Source of the DNA: a virus
Direction: 5' to 3' (one strand)
DNA: 38,980 bases
Virus record (IMG/VR): IMGVR_UViG_3300044846_002022
Location: 1 to 38,980 of that record
Numbering within the stretch: position 1 is the first letter of the stretch; the number at the start of each line of letters is the position of its first letter. Below are positions 1 through 7,510 of this stretch, piece after piece. The notes under the pieces are model-generated. The model made no database searches. It was not told the origin of the DNA and worked only from the letters and a program-made list of their open reading frames with translations. The translations under genes and the position numbers were made by a program.

Positions 1-390
1 GTTGTCCCACTTATCTTCATCTTCATTATCAGACTTATACATTTCAGGATTCATTTCTTCAAACTCTTCTCCAGAATTTTTCATATCAGAATTTACATAT
101 CCGTCTGGAATTACTGCAAGTCTACAAATACCTTCTTCTTCAATCTGTTGTGAAATAATTGCACAAGCAATTGCAGATTTATGAAGTGCACAGTTTCCGC
201 ACTTAACGCCAATCGAAACATTTTGATTTGTAGAACCATCTTCATAACCAATCCATATACCCTCTGATTGATCTAGTGGTCCAAGCTCTTCTGCTAATTT
301 TAATAATGAATCTGCAAAGGCTTTTTCATCTTCTGATAGCATGTTGTAAAGGGGTTCGCCTTCCCATTCTGCTGATTTAATAAGATCCAT
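1..390 (-). CDS. Four-cysteine (HiPIP-like) phage protein, C-terminus cut by window edge
   Basis: The reading frame runs from an ATG at 390 off the left edge, giving 130 codons. The N-terminal third is acidic and helical. A central block has the pattern GVKCGNC at residues 61-67, then C76 and C89 followed by RLAVIP. The four cysteines (C64, C67, C76, C89) resemble the compact Cys4 blocks that some phage proteins share with high-potential iron-sulfur proteins; that match is from memory of the family. The tail is rich in Glu and Asp. It is the last gene visible in the operon, following a 119-residue gene by 15 bases. A TATAAT lies only 7 bases before the start codon and no Shine-Dalgarno is visible, so leaderless translation is possible. 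Function is unproven; a virion-associated role is a guess. Confidence 0.75.
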   Translation of the reverse strand, partial: MDLIKSAEWEGEPLYNMLSEDEKAFADSLLKLAEELGPLDQSEGIWIGYEDGSTNQNVSIGVKCGNCALHKSAIACAIISQQIEEEGICRLAVIPDGYVNSDMKNSGEEFEEMNPEMYKSDNEDEDKWDN

Positions 391-397
391 AACTATT

Positions 398-403
398 ATT
401 ATA
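398..403 (-). promoter_or_regulatory. Candidate -10 element (TATAAT), near-leaderless
   Basis: An exact TATAAT on the minus strand sits in the 15-base gap between two genes, 7 bases before the ATG at 390. There is no convincing -35 and no TG extension. In AT-rich DNA this can occur by chance. Confidence 0.3.
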
Positions 404-405
404 GC

Positions 406-765
406 CTATTTTTGCTCGTAATGATTTAGCAATACTTCAAGAAAAAATCTTTCATCATCAGTAAAAGTATTGATAGTTTCTTTTATAAACTCTACTTGTT
501 CTGGAGTAACTCCAACAATTGTCTGTCCTTCAGTAAATACTATATCTATTACATCTTGCATCCAAAGACTTGATGCCATTTCACCAACAGCTTCATAGTG
601 TGCATAATATAATTCTGGATATAGCTCTTTACATTTTGAAGTAACCTTATATGTAAACTGATCTGATACAGAATCATATCCCATAATTTCCATAGCACCT
701 ATTTCAATAAGGTATTCAATCATTTCTGATAATTCTTGATTACTTATTTCTTCATTATCTTCCAT
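406..765 (-). CDS. Small acidic hypothetical protein, 119 aa
   Basis: I do not recognise this protein. It is acidic and mostly predicted helical, beginning MEDNEEISNQEL and ending in EVLLNHYEQK. The first 65 residues (helix, helix, then FTYKVTSKCKEL) look like a small winged-helix arrangement, which is inference from pattern only. There are no cysteine pairs, signal peptide or membrane segments. The ATG overlaps the last 11 bases of the upstream GMP reductase-like gene, and there is no separate ribosome binding site, so translation is probably coupled to that gene. Confidence 0.7.
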   Translation of the reverse strand: MEDNEEISNQELSEMIEYLIEIGAMEIMGYDSVSDQFTYKVTSKCKELYPELYYAHYEAVGEMASSLWMQDVIDIVFTEGQTIVGVTPEQVEFIKETINTFTDDERFFLEVLLNHYEQK

Positions 766-1786
766 GGGGCAACGATTCCTTTACAGATAGTGGGGAAACT
801 CTTATATACATAGAATCCTTGTATATGTCATGAAGAAAATCAACTCCAGAATAAGAGCATCCACTTCCAAGCCCACCTTTAATGTCTTTAATTACATTCT
901 TTACAGATCCTTTGTAAGGAATCTTTGTAGATATTCCTTCTGCAACTGCAATATCTTTATCCTTATTAGCTTCTTTACTAGCCATTCCTCTAAAAGATTT
1001 AAACTTCTTATCTCCCTGAAAATATAGATCTCCAGGAGATTCATCAGTACCTGCTAACATTGATCCTAGCATTACAGCATCTGCTCCTGCAGCAAAAGCT
1101 TTTACCATATCTCCAGTGCTTCTAATTCCACCGTCTGCTATAATTCCAGCACTTAAGTTAAACTTATCTTTTGCTTCTCGGATGTTTATAATTGAAGATA
1201 GCGTTGGAATACCATGTCCAGATACTATTCTTGTGGTACACATGCTACCCCCACCAATGCCTACTCTGATAGAATCTGCCCCTGCAGCATCTAAGGCTAC
1301 AAACCCCTCTATCGTAGAAACATTTCCAGCCATAATATGAACAGAGTCTCCTACAAGGTTTTTAAGCCTAGCAACTGCATCAATAGCCATTTTGCTGTGA
1401 CCATTTGCAGTATCAATTAAAAGCATAGTTGCCCCTGCTTTAATTAACTTATTAACATGCTCTTCAATAAAGTTAGTTGACAAAGCTGCACCAACAGGAA
1501 GTCCAAGATTTTTATAGTTGTGAACCTGTTTAACCATTCTTATCTGATTTTTTACTGAGATGAATCTATGAATAATTCCAATTCCACCAGATTCAGCAAT
1601 TGCAATTGCCATATCTTTTTCACAAACTGTATCCATAGGGGAAGCAATTATTGGAAAATCTAGCCAAGTATAACCACCAATAGACATCTTTAAATCTACA
1701 CAAGACCTGCTTATAACTTCTGAGTACTGTGGAACCATTAAAATATCATCAAAACAAATATCATTATTTGCTAAATACTCTTTCAC
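755..1786 (-). CDS. guaC: GMP reductase / IMP dehydrogenase family enzyme, short form without CBS domains
   Basis: A TIM-barrel enzyme of the IMPDH/GMPR family acting on purine nucleotides in the cytosol. The catalytic loop is GGGSMCTT (residues 178-185, catalytic C183), with the phosphate-site ADGG (217-220) and the YKG motif at 291-293. At 343 residues it matches GMP reductase in length and lacks the CBS pair of cellular IMPDH (about 490 residues). The mobile-flap region (about 266-284, FRGMAS to AEG) is short and lacks the Arg-Tyr pair used by IMPDH to activate water, which favours GMP reductase (GMP to IMP with NADPH) over IMPDH. The start is GTG at 1786, overlapping the stop of the dehydratase gene by 4 bases. 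Family assignment is firm; the exact reaction is an inference, so the symbol is tentative. Confidence 0.9.
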   Translation of the reverse strand: MKEYLANNDICFDDILMVPQYSEVISRSCVDLKMSIGGYTWLDFPIIASPMDTVCEKDMAIAIAESGGIGIIHRFISVKNQIRMVKQVHNYKNLGLPVGAALSTNFIEEHVNKLIKAGATMLLIDTANGHSKMAIDAVARLKNLVGDSVHIMAGNVSTIEGFVALDAAGADSIRVGIGGGSMCTTRIVSGHGIPTLSSIINIREAKDKFNLSAGIIADGGIRSTGDMVKAFAAGADAVMLGSMLAGTDESPGDLYFQGDKKFKSFRGMASKEANKDKDIAVAEGISTKIPYKGSVKNVIKDIKGGLGSGCSYSGVDFLHDIYKDSMYIRVSPLSVKESLPHGR

Positions 1787-2796
1787 AAGCTAAGCCACTC
1801 TGGATGCTTAAGAGTCCACTCAACTGTCTTTCTAATAGATTCTTCTAATGGCATTGGTGATACCCAACCAGTTTCAGAAATTTTAGTTCCATCAAGAGCG
1901 TACCTTAAGTCATGACCTGGACGTGAAGAGTGAAAGTCTTCTAACTCATAACGCAGTGGCTTTCCAACTGCAGAAGCAATCATCTGAGCCATTTCTAAAT
2001 TATCAACTTCTCTTTCACCTACAATGTGAAACTTTGCAGGAACATCTGATTCCCCGTATGCTGGAAAATTTTGCTTTAAAACGTGGAGAAGACCATCTGC
2101 TTGATTTCTTGCATGTAGATAAAATCGGCTCCCAATTTCTCCTTCTGCAGATGCATGGATCTTCATGGTATCACCATTAAGAACTTTTTTAATTACCATT
2201 GGCATAAACTTTTCAGTGTCCTGAGTCTCACCAATAATATTCATAGTATTTGTAATTGCAATTGGAACTCCATAAGTTCTCCAATATGAGAACGCAATGC
2301 TTTCCTGTGCTGCTTTAGAAGCAGAGTATGGGTTGCTTGGGAAGTACTGGTCTACCCACTCTTTATGAGCATGTCCTTTTGGAGCTGGACCATAAACCTC
2401 ATCAGTTGAAATATGCAAGAACTTTTCTGGCTTTGCAACTCTTGCCCAATCAAGAATGTTGCAAATTAAAGAAACGTTGTTTAGAATAAATGGAGTTGGT
2501 TCTTCAATGCTTCTATCAACATGACTTTCACTTGCTACGTTAATTACATAGTCAATGTCACCAAATGCGTAAGAAGTAACTGGAGAAATTGGGGCTGTTA
2601 AGTCTGTCTTAATTACCTTAATACGTTTATAAGCATCTGGAAAATCATCACAAGCAACGTTTATTCTATCTGTTAATCCTTTGTGTGTAAAGGTTGTTGG
2701 ACAAACTATAAACCAGTCTGTATTTACTAATAGATGTCTTAATACATGGCTTCCAACAAAACCACTAGCACCTGTTAAAAGGACTCTCTTGCTCAT
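1783..2796 (-). CDS. rfbB: dTDP-glucose 4,6-dehydratase-like NAD-dependent epimerase/dehydratase
   Basis: An extended short-chain dehydrogenase, 337 residues. Visible features are the Rossmann motif GASGFVG (9-15), ASESHVDRSI (88-97), the dehydratase signature STDEVYG (130-136, with T131, D132, E133), and the catalytic Y157 and K161 in NPYSASK. This TDE plus YxxxK set is characteristic of RfbB/RmlB, which converts dTDP-glucose to dTDP-4-keto-6-deoxyglucose, the branch point for rhamnose and other deoxysugars. It starts with ATG after a CGGAAAA stretch and follows terminase by 17 bases. No other sugar gene is in the window, so it may feed host surface glycan or phage glycosylation pathways. 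The family is clear; the exact sugar nucleotide is less so. Confidence 0.9.
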   Translation of the reverse strand: MSKRVLLTGASGFVGSHVLRHLLVNTDWFIVCPTTFTHKGLTDRINVACDDFPDAYKRIKVIKTDLTAPISPVTSYAFGDIDYVINVASESHVDRSIEEPTPFILNNVSLICNILDWARVAKPEKFLHISTDEVYGPAPKGHAHKEWVDQYFPSNPYSASKAAQESIAFSYWRTYGVPIAITNTMNIIGETQDTEKFMPMVIKKVLNGDTMKIHASAEGEIGSRFYLHARNQADGLLHVLKQNFPAYGESDVPAKFHIVGEREVDNLEMAQMIASAVGKPLRYELEDFHSSRPGHDLRYALDGTKISETGWVSPMPLEESIRKTVEWTLKHPEWLSL

Positions 2797-2813
2797 TATT
2801 TTTTCCGTTTCTA

Positions 2814-4598
2814 TTAAATTAAATTGAAATTTATAAGATATTCTTTAATATCTTCTGTCATCTCAGGTTTAGATTTTACCATCTTTTCATCGTCTTTGTC
2901 AACTTTTGGACGAGACTTATATGTATGAATTTCTACTTCCTGAATTTTCTCTCTTCTTGTATGACTTATTGCATTGTAAACAGATCCACACATAGCATCT
3001 GCAAGGTCTTTAGATTTCTTTCTTGGGTGATCAACCCTATTGTTATTCATAATTCTAAGCTCCTGCATTTCTTCAAGTAATAAATCTATTAGAGGCAAAA
3101 CTATTCTTTCTTCGTAAACAAGCATAGAAAGGTCTTCATAATGTTTTTTTGCTACTGATAAAGTTTCTGTCTTTATTCCCACACTAGTTAGATCTCTTTG
3201 AATATCAAAAGAGTTCCATCGGTCAAAAGTTACTAATCCAAGATTAAACCCAAGCCTTCTTAGATTAATAATCCAATTTTTTACTTCTGATAAATCTACT
3301 GGACCTTCTTTTTTAGGCTCCCAATAAACAATTGCATCAACTACAACAAAGGGAACGATTTGCTCATATCCATTAAATGATTGTAGGCTTACCCACTTAT
3401 CAATATGGGCAATAGATACAGCACACTTATCATGCTTTTGTGCCAAGTCAGCATGGACATAGTAGGTTACCTCAGGATCTGGTTGAAAAGATTCTTCTAT
3501 TCTCTTGGCAACATCAATAGGATTATTCTTTTTAAATGCCATACCTAGCTTTTCTCTATTTTTGAAAAATGCATCTGAAGATGTTGTTGGCATACATGCA
3601 AAACGCATAAGAGCATCAGCCATATCTGTAAAGAAAGCAAGTTTAAAGTCTTCAATTTTTCTTGTAGGGTTAATCTCCCACGTTGGTCTTTTTAATGCAA
3701 AGACTCCAGGAAGCTTGTAGGAATTAATATGATCTTCATCCCACTCTACGGTAAATTTATTTTGTGGATCATCTTCTGATAATGCTGGGTTGAGAATAAA
3801 CTCATGGCTTCTTACAATAGTTTCTTTTTCTGCAATAACGTCTTCATACCTTGTTGAAATAAAGTCACCTTTAAAACGAGGGAATGATAGAAGAACAACC
3901 TTGCCAAAGTCTGGAAAACGTGAGTCAACGGATCCACGAAATGCTTTATAAATATTATCAGCAGTTTTAGCATGATCATTCCCACTTGCAGATTCCATTG
4001 CAAATCCAGATATCTCATCAAGAATTGCAAGCATTAGGTTTAGACCTTCAGCAGATTCTCTTTCAGAGTGACCAGAGTACACAGTTATAGACTTGTCAAA
4101 TTCAATGCTATCAATCTTTGGTGGAGAAAACTTTCCTGCAAACCAAGGAGATCCTTCTATCTTGCTTCTGAATCCTTTGAAGAAAACATTTTTAGCCTGT
4201 TGAGCATTGATAGCAACATTCATAATATCAATAGCATCATTGGACGGCTTACCAAAGTACCTTGAAGGATCTTTTAGGCATAACAGTTTGTAAACTAAAT
4301 AAGAACATCCTACGGTAGAAGTGTAGTCTTTTCCGCTACCCTTTCCAAGTTGCATAATGATTTCACTCTTAGTATATTTTTTGTAATGCTCCTTGCCAGC
4401 CTCTTCACCCATATATCTAATAATATCTTTTTCTTGATAAATTTGACTCATGCATTCAACAAGAGTGTATTGGTACTCTGACAAATCTGGTTGATTTAAA
4501 TATTTTTCACCTGTGACAAATGTTACAACATCAACGGGGGTTTCGGAAAATGGTGACTCATCAAGAGCCTCCATAAAATCACTAATATCAATTGTCAA
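2814..4598 (-). CDS. terL: Terminase large subunit
   Basis: The DNA-packaging motor ATPase and nuclease, 594 residues, acting at the portal. The N-terminal ATPase has Walker A GKGSGKD (85-91) and Walker B LMLAILDE (188-195, D194 and catalytic E195). The C-terminal RNase H-like nuclease shows the expected acidic residues: D384 (HADLA), D459 (TFDRW) and D531/D534 (KDLADAM). The Walker A ends in Asp where Ser/Thr is usual. The reading frame opens with TTG at 4598, overlapping the small subunit gene by 11 bases; an in-frame ATG at 4574 is the alternative and would lose only 8 residues. It directly follows the probable small subunit gene, the normal terminase order. Confidence 0.93.
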   Translation of the reverse strand: MTIDISDFMEALDESPFSETPVDVVTFVTGEKYLNQPDLSEYQYTLVECMSQIYQEKDIIRYMGEEAGKEHYKKYTKSEIIMQLGKGSGKDYTSTVGCSYLVYKLLCLKDPSRYFGKPSNDAIDIMNVAINAQQAKNVFFKGFRSKIEGSPWFAGKFSPPKIDSIEFDKSITVYSGHSERESAEGLNLMLAILDEISGFAMESASGNDHAKTADNIYKAFRGSVDSRFPDFGKVVLLSFPRFKGDFISTRYEDVIAEKETIVRSHEFILNPALSEDDPQNKFTVEWDEDHINSYKLPGVFALKRPTWEINPTRKIEDFKLAFFTDMADALMRFACMPTTSSDAFFKNREKLGMAFKKNNPIDVAKRIEESFQPDPEVTYYVHADLAQKHDKCAVSIAHIDKWVSLQSFNGYEQIVPFVVVDAIVYWEPKKEGPVDLSEVKNWIINLRRLGFNLGLVTFDRWNSFDIQRDLTSVGIKTETLSVAKKHYEDLSMLVYEERIVLPLIDLLLEEMQELRIMNNNRVDHPRKKSKDLADAMCGSVYNAISHTRREKIQEVEIHTYKSRPKVDKDDEKMVKSKPEMTEDIKEYLINFNLI

Positions 4599-5112
4599 TT
4601 ATAACTACCCCACCCTCATTAACTTGAGAAAGTTTTGTTAAAACTTTTGGTCTACAAGATTCGCAGGATGAAGTAACTTCTTTAAGAATTCCTATAAGTA
4701 TTTCTTGCTTTCTTTCTGTTTCTAAAAGTTCGTCTGCAAGCTCTTGATTATCAAGCAGCCCTGCTTTTTGCAACATCTCAAGTCTCTTGCTTTCAATATC
4801 AGCAATAAGTTTAATAGATGTTGTCTTTGCAGTTAGATTTGCAGTAGTGTCTGCAGAGTCAATAACTTCATATGCTTTTTTAATAAGTGATGAGAAGTGC
4901 TGATCTGCACCTGCAAGAGCTTCTTTTGCACGAGCATGAATAGCTTGGTTATTTGCTGCCATAACTCTCCAGTCAGTAAGTAGCTCTGTAACCTTTACTC
5001 TTGGAATATTTAATGCTTTTGAAATCTCTGAAGCATCTAAGCCTTTTAGATACTCTGATGCAACCTTGTTTACAAGGTCTAAATGATCAACTAGTGCTGC
5101 TTCGCTTGACAC
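4588..5112 (-). CDS. terS: Probable terminase small subunit
   Basis: A 174-residue protein with an N-terminal helix-turn-helix (about residues 14-50: VASEYLKGLDASEISKAL then VKVTELLTDW), a long helical middle and a C-terminal coiled region. This is the architecture of small terminase subunits, which recognise packaging-site DNA and form a ring that regulates the large subunit. Residues near the C-terminus include two cysteines (CESC). The start is GTG at 5112, preceded at good spacing by GAGAGG; this start overlaps the upstream gene by 26 bases. The assignment rests on the HTH, size and position immediately before the large subunit. Confidence 0.8.
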   Translation of the reverse strand: MSSEAALVDHLDLVNKVASEYLKGLDASEISKALNIPRVKVTELLTDWRVMAANNQAIHARAKEALAGADQHFSSLIKKAYEVIDSADTTANLTAKTTSIKLIADIESKRLEMLQKAGLLDNQELADELLETERKQEILIGILKEVTSSCESCRPKVLTKLSQVNEGGVVIIDN

Positions 5113-5374
5113 GCTTACCTCTCTTCTTTACTGCTTTAACCCTGTCTGGATAAAAAGACCTTGTTGGTCCAGATATCTCCTTAAACATTTGAAAGCAGTC
5201 TATCCATTCTACACCATTTGCAGGATTTTTTACAAGACATTTAAACTTAAAGGTAGCCCCATGCTCTCCAGCAATCTTTATAAGATCTCCATCGCTTACT
5301 TCGTGACCACTTTCAGTCACCATGGAATACTTTCTTTCAAATCTATCATTAAATACAAGTTTTTTCTTAGCCAC
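5087..5374 (-). CDS. Hypothetical protein with very basic C-terminus, 95 aa
   Basis: I do not recognise a named family. Residues 1-72 look like a compact beta-rich fold (alternating strands around GDLIKIAGEHG, TFKFKCLV and GVEWIDCF). The last 20 residues are strongly basic (KRGKRVKR), suggesting nucleic-acid contact. The start is GTG at 5374 with AGAAGG about 10 bases upstream, overlapping the preceding gene by 8 bases. It sits between the Nmad1-like gene and the small terminase gene and overlaps the latter by 26 bases, so coupled translation is likely. A role in packaging or DNA binding is only an inference from position and charge. Confidence 0.7.
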   Translation of the reverse strand: MAKKKLVFNDRFERKYSMVTESGHEVSDGDLIKIAGEHGATFKFKCLVKNPANGVEWIDCFQMFKEISGPTRSFYPDRVKAVKKRGKRVKRSSTS

Positions 5375-5702
5375 GCTTTTTAGCCTTCTTTAAAAGCAAG
5401 TATCCAATCAGATCATCTTCATCATTGTCACCTGCATACAATTTCTTGTTCTTAATTCTATTTAACTTATCATCAATACGAACATTAAGCTGTTCCATAT
5501 CATCTGCATTACTAAAGATACGAATAGGATTTAATGCAGAGTTGCCGTATGCTACATTTTTTTCTAGCAACATTTCCGTAATCTCTAGACAAGCAGCAAG
5601 GATATTATATCCAGCTGGAGCAGTCTTGGAAAGTTCAAAGATCTTTTTAATCTTGTCTTCATTCTTATTTATAAAGAATGCTTCTGATGGGTATTCAGCC
5701 AT
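5367..5702 (-). CDS. Nmad1/DUF1599-like protein (nucleotide modification associated)
   Basis: A 111-residue protein with the pattern NVAYGNSALNPIRIF (49-63) followed by RIDDKLNRI (75-83 region) and an acidic EDDLIGYLLL near the C-terminus. From memory this matches the DUF1599/Nmad1 family (nucleotide modification associated domain 1), found in many phages, often near base-modification or nucleotide metabolism genes. The enzymatic activity is not established. The ATG overlaps by one base the TAA of a 50-residue HTH gene (TAATG). The C-terminus is basic (KKAKKRG). Confidence 0.7.
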   Translation of the reverse strand: MAEYPSEAFFINKNEDKIKKIFELSKTAPAGYNILAACLEITEMLLEKNVAYGNSALNPIRIFSNADDMEQLNVRIDDKLNRIKNKKLYAGDNDEDDLIGYLLLKKAKKRG

Positions 5703-5854
5703 TATTTCCTTCTGCTCTTTCTCAATCCAAACTTGCCAAGATATACATAAATAGTTTCAAGTGAAACTCCACACTCTTTTGCAATTTCTTCTGGAGATTT
5801 TTTGTCCATTAAGAATCTTTTTCTTAACCAATTTTCGTTAGTATACATTTTCAT
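5702..5854 (-). CDS. Tiny helix-turn-helix protein, 50 aa
   Basis: A short reading frame from ATG at 5854 to TAA at 5702. The product has a clear HTH pattern: SPEEIAKECGVSLETIYVYL, then KFGLRKSRRK, a basic tail. This resembles the HTH of small phage regulators and homing-endonuclease or transposase N-termini. The stop overlaps the ATG of the Nmad1-like gene by one base (TAATG), and the frame fills what would otherwise be a 168-base gap, which supports it being real. A GGATATAAT lies 6 bases upstream and no Shine-Dalgarno is evident. It is probably a DNA-binding regulator. Confidence 0.7.
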   Translation of the reverse strand: MKMYTNENWLRKRFLMDKKSPEEIAKECGVSLETIYVYLGKFGLRKSRRK

Positions 5855-5860
5855 AATATC

Positions 5861-5866
5861 ATTATA
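5861..5866 (-). promoter_or_regulatory. Candidate -10 element (TATAAT) before the tiny HTH gene
   Basis: An exact TATAAT on the minus strand lies 6 bases before the ATG at 5854, in the 16-base gap after the RuvC-like gene. A TTGACT lies upstream but only 9 bases away, too close to act as its -35. Low confidence. Confidence 0.3.
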
Positions 5867-5870
5867 TCCT

Positions 5871-6458
5871 TTATAAGTCAAGTTTAGTTATCTTATTCCA
5901 GTTATTTGTTGCATACCATCCAATTGCAATTGCATCAGCAACATCATTATCAGATACATCAGTCATGAACTCTATATTAACAAGTCTAATAGTTCTATTC
6001 TTTCTAAAATCTCTTTCCTTGCCTTTATACCATGATTCTGACTTTCCAGGAGTTTCTTTTCTTAGTTCAAGCTTTTCATCTTTTGTTAGAACCTTGTTAC
6101 CAATCCAGTTTTGCCAGGCAACTGGTACGCAAGGGTATACGTCTTTTACACCATTAATATACGCTGCACTAACAATCGCACCCTGTGCAAGAGCTAACTG
6201 CATTGATGTTTTTGGAGAGTTTGCAAAAATAGTATTTTCAATTACAACTACCTCAACATTAAAATCTTTGAATAATGGAGTAAGTTTTTTACAAGCATCT
6301 CCAGCTTTTTTATAATGATCATTTCCAGTAAAGTTAATCTTTCCAAACTTTACTAACTCATTATTTTGAAATATAGCAAAGGCAGCAGAAGTAGAAGAAG
6401 CATCTATAGAGATAAATCTTTTTGGCTTTCCAATATCTTTCCAACTAGCTTTGCTCAT
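5871..6458 (-). CDS. RuvC-like Holliday junction resolvase
   Basis: An RNase H-fold nuclease of the RuvC type, about 195 residues. The acidic catalytic residues are placed as in RuvC: D19 in ISIDASS, E74 in VVVIENT, and D172/D175 in DNDVADAIAIG near the C-terminus. RuvC enzymes cut four-way junctions formed in recombination and in branched replicating phage DNA before packaging. I prefer the ATG at 6458; a TTG at 6464 would add two residues and is better spaced from the AAGGA upstream. Either start overlaps the zinc-protein gene. It is part of a RecA and nuclease cluster, which supports a recombination role. Confidence 0.82.
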   Translation of the reverse strand: MSKASWKDIGKPKRFISIDASSTSAAFAIFQNNELVKFGKINFTGNDHYKKAGDACKKLTPLFKDFNVEVVVIENTIFANSPKTSMQLALAQGAIVSAAYINGVKDVYPCVPVAWQNWIGNKVLTKDEKLELRKETPGKSESWYKGKERDFRKNRTIRLVNIEFMTDVSDNDVADAIAIGWYATNNWNKITKLDL

Positions 6459-6738
6459 AATCAAAAAATCCTTTTATGTCTTTTAAGGTTTGATCAAGCT
6501 TTTTTTTACTCATCATGCAGCTATTACAAAATCCAATATCATTGTAAATACTAATTTCTATACCACATCCACCAGCACATTTTCTTGACTTAGCAGCACG
6601 AGATTTAACTTTTGAGATTTTGTACCTCTTCATAATCTTTTCCTTTGTAGCAGTAGACCTGCACTCAGGTGAGCAATATATTTGATTCTTATTATTGCTT
6701 TTAAATTGATTATCGCAAAGTTTACAAAATTTACTCAA
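6445..6738 (-). CDS. Small double zinc-finger protein, 97 aa
   Basis: Two four-cysteine clusters are visible: C5, C8, C22, C26 (CKLC, then YCSPECR) and C54, C58, C71, C74 (CAGGC, then CNSC). The first resembles treble-clef/MYND-like small zinc domains common in phage proteins. The linker is basic (KRYKISKVKSRAAK), suggesting nucleic-acid binding. It overlaps the genes on both sides (8 bases with the Cas4-like nuclease, about 14 with RuvC), so it is embedded in the recombination cluster. No catalytic HNH residues are seen. Specific function is unknown. Confidence 0.75.
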   Translation of the reverse strand: MSKFCKLCDNQFKSNNKNQIYCSPECRSTATKEKIMKRYKISKVKSRAAKSRKCAGGCGIEISIYNDIGFCNSCMMSKKKLDQTLKDIKGFFDYEQS

Positions 6739-7510
6739 GATCTTTCCTTGGTGCTATTTTAATATCACCCTTTGGCTTGGTGCGACATACTGTTTCGAAA
6801 TCACAACCTTTACAAACCTTTGAGTTTGAACGGTAGGGGTTTTCAGGTAAAAGACCATCGTCAGATGCTTTCTTTACTTCTCGCATCCAATCAAAAAAGT
6901 AATTAATAAAATTCTTATAGTGATCAGTTAGTTTAATTGGGAACAAGGATAGCTCATGACTATTTTTTGATTCATAAACAAGGAATGCAAAGCTCTTCTT
7001 AAGAATTTTCATGTAGATAAGAAGTTGTTCAACGTGATACTTTCTTGCTTCACCCTTAACATTTAGATAGTGAAAAGAATCTTCATTAAGTGTTTTAATT
7101 TCAGTAAGAATATCCATTTCATTCCATTTAATAATTGCATCTGTTCTACCAGAAATTGGAGGATCTACATAAGACAAGCGTTCTTCATTGGTTACTAAGA
7201 TGCCAGCAGACTCCATGGCTTTTTCAATACGACCATGACGATCAGTACCACTATCCATATTTGCAACTGAATACCAATCAGTTTTTACATCTGATTCATT
7301 TCCTTCAAACCATAAGTACCAAAATCTAGGACATTTACCTGCACCATAAGTTAGTGTTGATGGGGTAAAGCTATCTCTTTTCTTAAAGGATGCTTTTCTT
7401 TGTAAGGCATACCCTTCTTTAATCTTGTCAACAATTGCCTGACTATCAATTAAATTCTCTTCACTCTTTTTTGGTTTTTCAACCAACTTGTTAATAAGGC
7501 TTTTAGCCAT
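6731..7510 (-). CDS. PD-(D/E)XK nuclease, Cas4/RecB-like with iron-sulfur cysteines
   Basis: A 259-residue nuclease. The motifs in order are C60 (GKCPRFWY), H92, D124 (SGRTDAII), E137-I-K139 (LTEIKT), the QxxxY motif Q162LLIY166, and C233, C236 and C242 (CKGC, then VC). One cysteine before and three after the nuclease core is the Cas4/AddB arrangement that holds a 4Fe-4S cluster. Such phage enzymes process DNA ends for recombination or replication. I choose ATG at 7510 because TTAGGA precedes it by about 7 bases and the overlap with the previous gene is only 8 bases; an ATG at 7528 would add six residues. No cas1/cas2 or CRISPR array is nearby. Confidence 0.85.
   Translation of the reverse strand: MAKSLINKLVEKPKKSEENLIDSQAIVDKIKEGYALQRKASFKKRDSFTPSTLTYGAGKCPRFWYLWFEGNESDVKTDWYSVANMDSGTDRHGRIEKAMESAGILVTNEERLSYVDPPISGRTDAIIKWNEMDILTEIKTLNEDSFHYLNVKGEARKYHVEQLLIYMKILKKSFAFLVYESKNSHELSLFPIKLTDHYKNFINYFFDWMREVKKASDDGLLPENPYRSNSKVCKGCDFETVCRTKPKGDIKIAPRKDLE

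Noticed and set aside
5861-5887. TTGACT with TATAAT as a classical promoter
   Set aside because: The spacing is only 9 bases, too short for a -35/-10 pair.
6731-7510. CRISPR-associated Cas4
   Set aside because: Motifs fit Cas4-like nucleases, but no repeats, cas1 or cas2 are in the window; a stand-alone phage recombination nuclease is the better call.
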